Positions 51,785 to 59,093 of a stretch of 64,000 bases of DNA are shown one piece after another. The DNA comes from Petrosia ficiformis. Taxonomy: Eukaryota > Porifera > Demospongiae > Haplosclerida > Petrosiidae. How positions within the stretch are numbered: position 1 is the stretch's first letter; each line of letters opens with the position of its first letter. A model generated the notes under the pieces. It had not been told where the DNA came from and did not search any database. It saw only the letters and a list, made by a program, of their open reading frames with translations. Location: assembly GCA_947044365.1 (NCBI GenBank), contig OX345644.1:1179501-1243500 (forward strand). Reading direction: 5' to 3'. A program made the position numbers and the translations under genes.

Positions 51785-54700
51785 CACCTGAGGCAATGGA
51801 AAAATGAAAAAATGAGAGTTGCCTCAGGTGGGATTCGAACCCACGACACACTGTACTCCAGACAGATGTATCAGTTAACATATACAAGTGTACTTACACT
51901 GTACATAGTGTATTAGACACAAGTATAGTATACATGTATCAGTTAACGTATACAAGTGTACTTACACTGTACATAGTGTATTAGACACAAGTATAGTATA
52001 CATGTATCAGTTAACGTATACAAGTGTACTTACACTGTACATACTGTATTAGACACAAGTATAGTATACATGTATCAGTTAACATATACAAGTGTACTTA
52101 CACTGTACATAGTGTATTAGACACAAGTATAGTATACATGTATCAGTTAACGTATACAAGTGTACTTACACTGTACATAGTGTATTAGACACAAGTATAG
52201 TATACATGTATCAGTTAACGTATACAAGTGTACTTACACTGTACATAGTGTATTAGACACAAGTATAGTATACATGTATCAGTTAACGTATACAAGTGTA
52301 CTTACACTGTACATAGTGTATTAGACACAAGTATAGTATACATGTATCAGTTAACATATACAAGTGTACTTACACTGTACATACTGTATTAGACACAAGT
52401 ATAGTATACATGTATCAGTTAACATATACAAGTGTACTTACACTGTACATAGTGTATTAGACACAAGTATAGTATACATGTATCAGTTAACATATACAAG
52501 TGTACTTACACTGTACATAGTGTATTAGACACAAGTACATGTATAGTATACATGTATCAGTTAACATATACAAGTGTACTTACACTGTACATACTGTATT
52601 AGACACAAGTATAGTATACATGTATCAGTTAACATATACAAGTGTACTTACACTGTACATACTGTATTAGACACAAGTATAGTATACATGTATCAGTTAA
52701 CATATACAAGTGTACTTACACTGTACATACTGTATTAGACACAAGTATAGTATACATGTATATGTATGAGTTATGTACATGTGTACTTACATGTACAAGT
52801 ATGTAATACATGTACATGTAAACTAAATTGTACATGTACTGTATGTAATACACATGTAGTACATATACATGTACATGTACATGTATGTAAGCTTGTGTAT
52901 ATGTATATATATAGTACACACTAACACATGTACATGTATTACATGTATTACCTGATGCAGTTTTGTGTATAATGATACAAGATTCTCATAAAACTGGTTT
53001 GTATGATGTAATAACTATATCAAATAGACACACATAAATAGATAGATATATTGATAGATAGAAAGATAGATAGATAGGTAGATGCATGGATGAATGAACG
53101 GATAGATAGATAAATACAATGTAGATAGATAGATAGATACTAAATAGATAGATAGATGCAACACAAGTACACAAACATACCTCTCTATAATGAGAAGGGA
53201 TACATAGAGATAGAGACCACAGAGAGGACAAAACTGGAGAAATAATTTTATGATTTAGTCTGGACATAACAGATATACAACGAAACCATTTGTCTAACAC
53301 ACTATGAAGAGAGGGATAGTATCATTAGACCAAATAGAAGTCAAAATAAAGCACATGTACATGTAAGTGTTAATTTAGAGCCTTTGAAATATTCGACACA
53401 CAGTCTGTGTTCACATGGGTATCTACAAACAATGGTGGCTGGAATGAGCTACTGGTAGACTTTATTGTGTAGTGTATAGTACTATATATTTACTTACTGA
53501 AGATGTTTCAAAGATACTTGTTTGAGTATGAAATTAAACAGATGATGAAAGAAATGAAGCTGTTGACTACCTGATGACATATCCTGAGTAACCTGTATAT
53601 ATATGTGTGCATGTGTATGTCATGTGATCAATAATGGACTATAAACATCAAACATGACAATACAATACAATACAGTACAATACAGTATAGTACAATACAG
53701 TATAATACAGTATAGCACAGTTACCAACACTACCATGACTATACTATAAACATACAGTTCTGATACATGTCTCTGATATATAGTACAGTACAATACAGTT
53801 TAGTATAGTACTAACACTATACCATGACTATACTACATAACTCATAAACATGTAATAGTACAGTTCTTATACATGTCTCTGATATATAGTACAGTACAAT
53901 ACAGTTTAGTATAGTACTAACACTATACCATGACTATACTACATAACTCATAAACATACAGTTCTTATATATACCTGATATATATTATTCTGTTCAATAA
54001 TTATTAAACACTCGTAAACAATATCCAACAAATTATAATCATCAACTTCACACTTCTGCCCCTCCTCCTCCTCCTCCTCTACCTCATTATACTGACATAA
54101 ATATTCTATCAGTTCATTTAAACTGATTATAACTTCACTTGAGAGATGATCATCAATATCAACCACTCTATCTCCTTCATCCACACACTTCTCTTTCCCT
54201 TCTTCAATCTCTATTTCTTGCTTCATTTCCTCATCTTCATTAGTGACTTTCTCTCTTAATTTATTTGAATGAGGTAAAGACTTCAAACCAAAGAGTTGAA
54301 GAAGAGACACAAAGAAATAAAATTCCTTTTGAGTGGACAATTTCTGTTCCAACCTGATATTTAATTATAATAAAATTGAAATACTGGATATACTAACAAA
54401 CTCATTACAACATACAGACAGACTGATGATAAACTAACAGACAGACAGACAAACAAACTAACAGACAGACACACAATCAGACAGATAAACAAACAAATGA
54501 ACAGACAAACAAACAGACAAACAAACAGACAGATAGACAAACTAAAAAACAAAAACAGACAGACATTCTGATGACAAACTAACAGACAGACAGATAGACA
54601 AACAGATGGTCAGAGAGACAAACAGACAAACCTATTTTGTTCAATCATACAATTGAAGATCATTGATATACTCTTTTCTACACATCTCCTCTCTCTCTTA

Positions 54701-57543
54701 TTGGATGAAGAGCTTAACATGTTAGCCAGTACATCAAACAGGTTCTGTGTATAGTTCATTATCCCTTTTATAGGATGACTAGTCATGACAAGAACTGATG
54801 AGTATTCATTCAAATGATCACTGAAAGAGAAATAGTAGATTACATATACATGTACATTCTAATATTAGCACCTTGAGAATAGGTTCTTGATCAGGTTTTC
54901 TAAGACTTTATGAAGTCTATCAATCTTCACAGAGTCTCTCATTTTCAAAGAATATCGTAAAATTAATATTGATTTTAATAGTTGTTGACATGTATTTATA
55001 AATACCTGAAAATAATTATAAATATATATTATATATATACATGTACATAGTTACATACATATATAAATACATACATACATACGTACATACATGTACATAT
55101 ACTGTAATATACATGTATATACATACACACACACATACATGTATATACATATATCAGTGTTTCCCCCAAAGGGTGGTATCATGGAGCTACCCCTCTCTTT
55201 ATTCTTGCTCCCCTACCCTTCAATTTTAAAGTTAATACTAAAAACCACTGTTATGTACACTGTAGACTAAACATTGGGTACCACTGATCCACTCCTCCAC
55301 CCTTAATATAATCTTGTGGGAAATACTGTATATATAATAAGTAATATATTATTATAACATACATAACACATGAACATAAATATACATATATACAATTATA
55401 CATACGTACATGCATACATACATGTACATATAAACCTACAGACATATTTAAGTACATACATTGTATATACATACACAAGGGCACAAAATAAGCCTACAAC
55501 ATCTGGATAGCAATATTGTCACCAGTGCTCACCATAGCATGACCAGTGCTCTAAAGGTTAAGCTAATTTTGCACTGTTATTTCCCACTCTGACATACACA
55601 TGTAGTTACATGTACTTCAACACATAAGATACACACATATGTATACATACTTTTTTTGGATTTCCATACACTCTTTGTAAATAAACCAGGTGTTCAAGAA
55701 AATAGCTCAGTTCAGTGATACAATCATCCATGTGTTGTGAATGGTTTATACAACACACAGCTTCAACACTACTAACACCGAGAGGAAGCTGAATATATAA
55801 ATAGAAGAAATTCTATTATTTAATGAATCATGAGCTTATGATAACACCTAATCAGTGTTTTTGATAAGCTCATATGGTGCACCATTGGCCCAAAGAGCTT
55901 CTTATTTGGCACTGCACAGTTCTCCCTTTGGGCCAATGGCACAGTTAATTATGATTATATTGTCACTAACAGCATTAACTCTCAGTTAAATGGCTCAAGA
56001 TGTATTCTCATTGGCGCACACACTAACCAATTTTGAGCCAATTTGGCCCAAGCTTCAAAACTCTGCACCGAACTATAAATCTTCCATAGCTACCACAAAG
56101 CATTTAATATAGAAAATATCTGAATAGTGAGTATTATTATTATTATTATTCAATTCACTGATATTCTCAACTACATGTACTTTTCCACTTAAACATGTAA
56201 TTTAGTTTGTTTCCCATTAATGAGTGAACAGTGAGATTTAAAAGTGTTCATCAATATTATAATTATTAATCGAGTGACTAGATCTTATCTATAATTACAA
56301 AAGTCCACATAAGCGCCCTTTTGTGTGACCACACCCCCTCTAATTAAATTTCATAAAATGCCTATGGCAGATGTATGTAGGTTAATTGTTATTACCATTA
56401 GTTCATGTCTATAAAAGACAGCTGGTTTAGGTTTGATACACAACATGAGAAACAAACATTTAAGAATATGTACAGCTGTTGAAAGATCGTCTTTCATGGC
56501 TCCAGTCATAGTCTGAAATCAAATATAATAATAGAGTGAAGAATTGAAGTCTGTTCATATTCATAATGACCTCAAAATTATGATGTGATGACGTAATATA
56601 ATGTATAGTTTAATGTCATAAGGTTAATACATGATTATACTGTAACTCAATAATGAAGTAATGGATTGAAACTTTATATACACAAAAAAGAATTGGGAAC
56701 GATAATCGATAAATGGATATTTTTCTGAGGTCATTGTGCACATAAACAATCTTTAGTTATCTCAATACTTATTTTAATAAATGGTGTAGTGATTATTAAA
56801 TGTTTAGTATCCCTATTATCGGTAAGTATTACACTCAGTACTTTAATCAAGAACTCCCAATAATATATGCCACATTCCCTAAACATGAGAATACAATTTA
56901 TCAGTAAGTATTAAACTCAGTATTTTAGTCAATGACTCCCAATAACATATACAGTATTCTCTACATATGAGAGTACGTATTACACTCAGTCTCCAGTCAA
57001 GAACTCCCGAGTCACATCAGATATCTGACTCCACTGGCACAAGTAATGGGGGTGTGGCCACAATCACATGCACGTAATTGTATATTAATTTTATTTATTT
57101 AAACTTATATTGCATTTGCTACACTTAACCACTCTAGAGGCTCTGCAACATATAACACTCTAGAGGCTCTTGCAACGTATGACCTAGGCTACCTTTGTCA
57201 TTAGGTTAACAATCATATCAGACTTCCATAACAAGATCATGAGAGGTAATATTTCGTGATTTGTAGCCACACCCCCATTATTCTTGCAATGGAGTCAGAT
57301 ATCTAACATAATTCAAACTTCCAATAATATATACCACATTCCCTACATATCAGAATATATATACATGTATGTGTACCTTTCTATGCTTTTTTTATAAATA
57401 GTGACTAAAGATTCACTTGTCCACTGGTACAGGTATCTTGCCTTTCCCTGGTCACGTGACTGATCCATTCCTCTCCATATGTACCAGGCTACCTTCAATC
57501 TGTCTTCCCAAAGCAAAGAGTGATCACGTAATCTCTTCCACAT
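23395..57543 (-). CDS. URB2: URB2/Npa2-like ribosome biogenesis protein, split by a 20.5-kb intron full of other genes
   Basis: URB2 (yeast Npa2/Urb2) is a nucleolar HEAT/ARM-like protein needed for early 60S pre-ribosome processing. Identification rests on two ends. The first exon has [14 protein letters not shown] and [11 protein letters not shown], matching the human N-terminal pattern SWEDKLKLA...W and SLVAFYKKKLE; the second exon has FYRHELM like human IYTAKQELM. The last exon ends [13 protein letters not shown], like the conserved LYDDY.K(Y/F) tail of the family. The exons between are helical and low in similarity. I traced about 28 exons in two clusters, 51273-57543 and 23395-30800. 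The codon phases across the big gap (AG at 51273, T at 30800) fit. Total is roughly 1250-1300 residues; human URB2 is 1524. A 60-residue part between exon 1 and exon 2 was not found, and one exon (30462-30800) is out of frame. Confidence 0.6.
24840..24990. repeat. ATGT microsatellite
   Basis: In an intron of the URB2-like gene; open frames here are artefacts. Confidence 0.85.
25335..25975. repeat. Two inverted ATGT/ATAC arrays flanking one URB2 exon
   Basis: (ATGT)n at 25335-25560 and (ATAC)n at 25735-25960 lie on each side of exon 25595-25705, in opposite orientation, and could form a long hairpin in RNA. Confidence 0.8.
27370..27600 (-). repeat. tRNA-derived SINE
   Basis: On the minus strand, GGCCTATTGGTTAAAGTG (A-box-like) and GGTTTGAGCCCC (B-box-like) stand at tRNA spacing, as in a RNA polymerase III promoter. 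Downstream is a GGGATGTAAAGCCGTCGGTCC segment, also present at 41055-41095 without the tRNA head. It lies in an intron of the URB2-like gene. Confidence 0.65.
28095..28255. repeat. ACAG and AC microsatellite
   Basis: (ACAG)n followed by (CGCA)n and (CA)n next to the acceptor of the URB2-like exon at 27878-28073. Confidence 0.9.
28440..29400. repeat. Dispersed repeat array with (CA)n, no gene
   Basis: Contains diverged direct repeats (AGAATCACCGTC... near 28732 and AGAGTCATCGTC... near 29220; CCACCCAACACGTATATACAC and CCACCCAACATAAAAATACAC), and a weak tRNA-like head at 28990-29050 (GATTCAGTTGGTAAAA). SINE-like. The open frames on the minus strand here are repeat-derived. A (CA)n run is at 29340-29400. 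Confidence 0.6.
30462..30800 (-). CDS. URB2: URB2-like exon with a single-base frameshift
   Basis: Read from 30800, the exon starts (S)[20 protein letters not shown] and joins in phase with the exon ending at 51273. It stays open to HVINVMET, then runs into a TAG in the original frame. Dropping to the next frame after about 30585 restores a sensible reading ([19 protein letters not shown]...DIAKEK) that joins in phase to the exon ending at 30156. The copy at 58.5 kb has one extra base at this point (GTACTGTTT against GTACGTTT). Either a sequencing or assembly error or a real inactivating change. Confidence 0.55.
31188..31317 (+). promoter_or_regulatory. Two CArG boxes upstream of TRIM-NHL copy A
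   Basis: CCATATATGG at 31188-31197 and CCATATTAGG at 31308-31317 both fit CC(A/T)6GG exactly, the binding site of SRF-type MADS-box factors; the second is identical to the vertebrate FOS serum-response element core. They lie about 155 and 35 bp before the ATG at 31352. The same two boxes are found before copies D and E, which supports function or at least shared descent. Confidence 0.6.
31352..33640 (+). pseudogene. TRIM-NHL protein, copy A (frameshifted)
   Basis: Two-exon RING/B-box/coiled-coil/filamin/NHL gene. Exon 1 (31352-31504) has the first part of a C3HC4 RING ([19 protein letters not shown]). Exon 2 (31590-33640) completes it (CPSCRK), then gives B-box 1 (CDNCHNN...CPECLDKH), B-box 2 ([15 protein letters not shown]), a coiled coil, a filamin-type domain and about six NHL repeats ([38 protein letters not shown]). 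Relative to copies B, D and E a 13-bp segment is missing near 32608, which shifts the frame and ends the first reading at 32723. The second reading continues to 33640. A 9-bp in-frame gap follows near 32661. Probably a pseudogene, unless this is a sequencing error. Confidence 0.8.
33832..35274 (-). pseudogene. pogo/Tigger-type DDE transposase, degraded
   Basis: Minus-strand fragments in order from 35274: an N-terminal helix-turn-helix piece ([20 protein letters not shown]), a CENP-B-like piece around 34860 ([11 protein letters not shown]), the catalytic start IFNIDETG near 34670, then [12 protein letters not shown] and [16 protein letters not shown] at 34220-34400. These are hallmarks of the pogo/Tigger (CENP-B-related, Tc1/mariner superfamily) DDE domain. 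At least one stop (near 34490) and frame changes (near 34600 and 34830) break it. No clear terminal repeats were identified. It lies between TRIM-NHL copy A and SUCLG2. Confidence 0.75.
35730..37684 (+). CDS. SUCLG2: Succinyl-CoA ligase [GDP-forming] subunit beta, mitochondrial
   Basis: Beta subunit of the GTP-specific succinyl-CoA synthetase of the mitochondrial TCA cycle: succinyl-CoA + GDP + Pi to succinate + CoA + GTP, paired with the alpha subunit SUCLG1. Nine exons: 35730-35774, 35825-35984, 36040-36230, 36277-36429, 36750-36936, 36990-37151, 37206-37348, 37398-37518, 37575-37684; 423 residues by count (human 432). The start ATG at 35730 gives a basic, acid-free leader ([15 protein letters not shown]) suited to mitochondrial import. 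The mature part starts [12 protein letters not shown]-grasp motifs include [25 protein letters not shown] and the C-terminal [10 protein letters not shown] and [11 protein letters not shown]. The sequence is closer to human SUCLG2 than to SUCLA2. All splice sites are GT-AG, so it is not bacterial. It lies on the opposite strand within the big URB2-like intron. Confidence 0.93.
37650..37865. repeat. 53-bp tandem duplication of the SUCLG2 stop region
   Basis: The last codons, stop and 3' flank (GCCACTATTAAAGCTGTTTC...TTAATTAACTATTATTATATTTGTCTAT) are repeated three more times with few changes. The extra copies lie in the 3' untranslated region. Confidence 0.85.
37866..38264. other. No gene seen; AT-rich intergenic
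   Basis: AT-rich sequence between SUCLG2 and the inverted-repeat element; one fragment (GATACAGGGACGTCAAAACC at about 38085) belongs to the hairpin MITE family. Confidence 0.5.
38265..39985. repeat. Long inverted-repeat element, ~400-bp arms, with a nested MITE
   Basis: The left arm (from about 38265: AGAGAGTACAGTAGTACTCT, then GGATGGCACGAAAAACAAAT, ATTTCAATTGCAAGTGATGA, CCAGACAAATCATTTTTTTG) is matched in reverse complement by 39590-39985. Arm-related sequences are also at 47400-47760 and 62340-62690. No transposase was found between the arms. Confidence 0.65.
39108..39412. repeat. ~300-bp near-perfect hairpin MITE
   Basis: The left arm (GATGTAGGGACGTCAAAACC, AACAAGGTTGGGAGGTTAAC, CCACTTCCATATAACCCTAC) is almost exactly the complement of the right arm (GGTTTTGACGTCCCCACATC). 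A diverged copy lies at 41350-41590, and the inner segment resembles the elements at 47.1, 50.9 and 62.1 kb. Confidence 0.85.
39990..41340. repeat. TACATG tract and a dispersed repeat shared with 63.4-64.0 kb
   Basis: (TACATG)n tracts at 40010-40265. From about 40475 to 41000 the sequence (for example TGACTTTGATTCGATACCAA, ATAATATAGCACTATTTTCA) is repeated at 63485-64000. The SINE-related GGGGATGTAAAGCCGTCGGT segment is at 41054-41100. No coding sequence is supported. Confidence 0.7.
41625..41692 (+). promoter_or_regulatory. CArG box upstream of TRIM-NHL copy B (second box degraded)
   Basis: CCATATATGG at 41625-41634 is a perfect CArG box. The second site reads CCATATTAAG at 41683-41692, where copies A, D and E have CCATATTAGG, so one G is lost. 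An insertion has moved both about 210-275 bp away from the ATG at 41901. Confidence 0.5.
41901..44003 (+). pseudogene. TRIM-NHL protein, copy B (frameshifted, lacks B-box 1)
   Basis: Exon 1 (41901-42050) and exon 2 (42121-44003) have the same layout as the other copies. RING cysteines are intact. B-box 1 is missing through a clean 183-bp in-frame absence after INSL; B-box 2, coiled coil, filamin domain ([17 protein letters not shown]) and NHL repeats follow. A 7-bp loss near 43470 (TCAGTTGGAAGATAGGCAAT) shifts the frame and creates a stop at 43474-43476 after the second NHL repeat; the remaining repeats are open in another frame from about 43452 to 44003. A truncated RING/B-box/filamin product could still be made. 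Confidence 0.8.
44010..45365. other. No gene seen between TRIM-NHL copy B and the repeat region
   Basis: AT-rich sequence with no convincing reading frame and no shared TRIM flank. It may hold old transposon sequence leading into the 45.37-46.31 kb fragment. Confidence 0.4.
45370..46310 (+). pseudogene. Degraded mobile-element ORF fragments
   Basis: Pieces read [20 protein letters not shown] (about 45598-45660) and [20 protein letters not shown] (from about 46106), then [13 protein letters not shown] (46253). The pairing of a CxxC piece with a downstream coiled segment beginning YLxPxELKKRL is a pattern seen in repeat-encoded proteins of invertebrate genomes (recognition by pattern, not search). 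They are separated by a minisatellite and are not intact. Confidence 0.4.
45705..46070. repeat. 44-bp minisatellite, about eight copies
   Basis: Unit CATGTGTGTACATGTACTAGTCATGTTAACTACATCATGACAAT, nearly identical between copies. It ends within the degraded mobile-element region. Confidence 0.9.
46352..46622 (+). pseudogene. TRIM-NHL copy C, remnant of filamin and first NHL repeat
   Basis: [20 protein letters not shown], then [20 protein letters not shown] and [16 protein letters not shown] match the other copies, with small deletions and frame changes. The 5' part is absent. The 3' side is cut by a reverse-transcriptase fragment. After that come the same (ATT)n run and hairpin element found behind copies D and E, so this was once a full gene copy. 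Confidence 0.8.
46625..46990 (-). mobile_element. Retrotransposon Pol fragment (end of the reverse-transcriptase region)
   Basis: On the minus strand, [20 protein letters not shown] followed by [11 protein letters not shown], and further on [26 protein letters not shown]. The phrases LPxRxGGLxxxNP and SSWLTxLPxxxHxFxxxxxEFRDAL recur in reverse-transcriptase-bearing elements of invertebrates. A frame change near 46770 separates them. It inserted into, or was joined to, TRIM-NHL copy C. Confidence 0.65.
47035..47400. repeat. (ATT)n plus ~255-bp hairpin MITE behind copy C
   Basis: (ATT)n at 47037-47083. Hairpin from about 47137 to 47395: arms GATATCAAAAACGAAAACGT and TTTTTGGTTTTGATATCCAT, with inner arms CCACTTCCATATAACTCTAT and ATAGGGTTATATGGAAGTGG. 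Confidence 0.8.
48191..48373 (+). promoter_or_regulatory. Three CArG boxes upstream of TRIM-NHL copy D
   Basis: CCATATATGG at 48191-48200, CCATATTAGG at 48276-48285 and CCATATATGG at 48364-48373. The nearest is 108 bp before the ATG at 48482. All match CC(A/T)6GG exactly. Confidence 0.6.
48482..50802 (+). CDS. TRIM-NHL protein, copy D (intact, 747 residues)
   Basis: RING-type E3 ubiquitin ligase family of the TRIM2/TRIM3/TRIM71 architecture; substrate or RNA target unknown. Exon 1 48482-48631, exon 2 48709-50802, intron with GT-AG borders, open throughout. Order: RING (CNVCLDHY...[11 protein letters not shown]...CPSCRK, about residues 17-60), B-box 1 ([23 protein letters not shown]), B-box 2 ([23 protein letters not shown]), coiled coil (about 190-290), filamin/ABP280 domain (about 350-430), NHL repeats (about 445-745). 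The start ATG at 48482 is the first in frame and is conserved in all copies (MATKS or MAQQS). Only this copy keeps both B-boxes and an open frame. Three CArG boxes lie upstream. On the opposite strand to the URB2-like gene, within its intron. Confidence 0.88.
50845..51210. repeat. (ATT)n plus hairpin MITE behind copy D
   Basis: (ATT)n at 50851-50920. Hairpin from about 50962 to 51205 with the same arms as that behind copy C (CCAACAAGATTGGAACAGTA and CATCCCAATCTTGTTTGTGT). Confidence 0.8.
51273..57543 (-). CDS. URB2: URB2-like gene, 5' exon cluster
   Basis: Minus-strand exons from 5' to 3': 57377-57543 (start ATG at 57543; an in-frame ATG at 57594 is also possible), 56396-56512, 55651-55788, 54872-55005, 54632-54820, 53975-54353, 53498-53592, 53181-53301, 52952-52993, 51273-51379. 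The ATG at 57543 is preferred because the family similarity begins right after it. Exon 53975-54353 has a long acidic insert ([16 protein letters not shown]). Exons 1 and 2 do not join in phase (AG then ACTATGA), so at least one exon between 56513 and 57376 is missing or disrupted; an inverted-repeat insertion sits there at about 57010-57305. Confidence 0.6.
51465..51870 (-). repeat. tRNA-like SINE heads in a ~265-bp tandem duplication with (GAAA)n
   Basis: The complement of 51552-51623 folds like a 72-nt tRNA: acceptor GCCTTGG/CTGAGGC, D arm AGCTCAGTTGGTAGAGC, anticodon loop CTGGAGT, T arm GTGGGATCGAATCCCAC. The apparent anticodon GGA would be Ser, yet the long variable arm of tRNA-Ser is absent, so a tRNA-derived SINE is more likely than a functional gene. 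A second copy (about 51821-51870) is cut off after the anticodon arm. Each is flanked by (GAAA)n. Confidence 0.6.
51870..52760. repeat. ~69-bp minisatellite, about 13 copies, each with a donor-like site
   Basis: Unit: TATCAGTTAACGTATACAAGTGTACTTACACTGTACATAGTGTATTAGACACAAGTATAGTATACATG. On the minus strand, the sense of the URB2-like gene, each copy offers AGTGTAAGTAC, which resembles a 5' splice site. It lies in the intron between exons 52952-52993 and 51273-51379. Confidence 0.9.
54400..54630. repeat. ACAG/ACAA microsatellite
   Basis: Imperfect (ACAG)n in the intron between exons 54632-54820 and 53975-54353. Confidence 0.85.
56820..57365. repeat. ~80-bp diverged repeats interrupted by an inverted-repeat insertion
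   Basis: Copies of a unit with AAGAACTCCCAATAATATAT and CCACATTCCCTAAACATGAG occur at about 56850, 56925, 57000 and 57310. Between the last two lies an element with ends CAGATATCTGACTCCA and TGGAGTCAGATATCT (about 57018-57305). It occupies the place where a missing URB2-like exon is expected. Confidence 0.6.
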
Positions 57544-57767
57544 TACTATATACAACACGTGGGTCAACTTACACGTGGTAGAGTTATTAAACATTCATAT
57601 TATTGTAGTTAAACTAGTTATAATAATAATAAATTAGGGGGTGAAGTCTTATTTCTTATTATAATTTTATACTTGTTTAATTCAAAAAGATAAATACAAC
57701 AATTAAAGTTAATAATGATACATTGAACTATTGGATTGGCTATCAGATATTTGTCTTCAAAAAAAAT

Positions 57768-57891
57768 CAGACTTATTTGCTACACCTACTGGTTCTGTAA
57801 CTTCATTGAATATTCAAGATGATGACCCCCCCCCCCCCCCAAGTCTAAACAATCTGTCCATTCTAATGCATTTGTTGAAACTCCAGTGTAG
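57768..57891 (+). pseudogene. Duplicate of the calcium-channel gene's 3' end
   Basis: From AATCAGACTTATTTGCTACA to the stop TAG at 57889-57891 this matches 22374-22491, including the distal tail codons ([17 protein letters not shown]). A poly-C expansion (14+ C at about 57827) replaces the shorter run at 22434. Followed by the same ATGT array and ATGACATGTTATGACA satellite as the parent. Confidence 0.9.
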
Positions 57892-58424
57892 ATATGTATG
57901 TATGTATGTACTATGTGTATACATATGAATATATGTATAAATGTATGTATGTACATGTATGTATACGAGTATGTATGTATGTATGTATGCATGTATGTAC
58001 ATGTATATGTAGACATGAATATATGTATAAATGTATGTACATGTATGTATGTATGTATGTATGTATGCATGTATGTACATGTATATGTAGACATGTATAA
58101 ATGTATGTATGTATAGAGTACGTATGTATGTATATGAGATTCAAATTTTTACTGCAGCGATATATTATTATATTGATTTCATATTGGCAGTTCTCCTGCT
58201 GTTTTTTTATGAACAAATTAATGACAAAATGTGTCTATATCATAAATTATAATAATAATGAATCATAATGACATGTTATGACACATGATGTGTAACACTG
58301 TACATGACATCATATAGTATCATAATGACATGTTATGACACACTATGTGTAACACTGTACATGACATCATATAGTATCATAATGACATGTTATGACACAT
58401 AACGATGTGCAACACTGTATATGG

Positions 58425-58739
58425 CAAGCAGACATCCTTCATAAGCATACAAACCACACCCATAATTTCTTCACAATGACGTCCTTTACCAAATACATCA
58501 AGAGGAAGTGGAAGGAGTACTGTTTCCATGACATTGATCACATGACTAACAGAAGATATCAAAGAATCTGCTTTCTGAGATAGATAGAGGGAGTTCCTCT
58601 CTTCTTCTTTTGAGGACAAGGAGTGGTAATCGTCAGCTCATCAAGAAGAGGAAGGTAGTATTCTTTTAGTTCAGTAGTTAGTAATTCTATCAGAGACAGA
58701 CACTGACCAGCTGGTAGAATCTTCAGTGAACTAATGAAA
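58425..58739 (-). pseudogene. Duplicate of URB2-like exon 30462-30800 (truncated, frameshifted)
   Basis: Same exon as at 30.46-30.80 kb, including the acceptor side at 58739 ([20 protein letters not shown]). It has lost one base in the AAGAAGAGAGG stretch near 58600, which shifts the frame, but has the correct frame over [20 protein letters not shown] where the parent is broken. The 3' end of the exon and its donor are missing; the sequence switches to the channel-flank satellite at TATATGGCAAG. Confidence 0.85.
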
Positions 58740-58759
58740 CTGAGAAAATACATTTATCA

Positions 58760-58760
58760 G

Positions 58761-58848
<88 letters not shown>

Positions 58849-58850
58849 TA
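58760..58850. repeat. (GT)n microsatellite, ~80 bp
   Basis: A pure (GT)n run. The parent locus at 30832-30852 has only a short (GT)n, so the copy has expanded about fourfold. Confidence 0.9.
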
Positions 58851-59093
58851 CAATCAGATAAAATACATATATATTGTATATCTGAGAGTGCTGTAGTACT
58901 CTCTATGTAACTAGGGATGGCCTGGAAAAGTATAAATATTCAACAAGTGTCATGTCATACTGATTAGTATATTATATATATAATTATAATACTTCACGTG
59001 GAATGATAATAACAGTAGTTTATGAGTGATAAAGTCATGATGAAGTGTATAACTGTATAGACACAGGATGATTAGTTTTCTTCACAAACCTTA

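Noticed and set aside
4680..58420. CRISPR arrays
   Set aside because: The many direct repeats have no unique spacers of constant length and are ordinary micro- and minisatellites.
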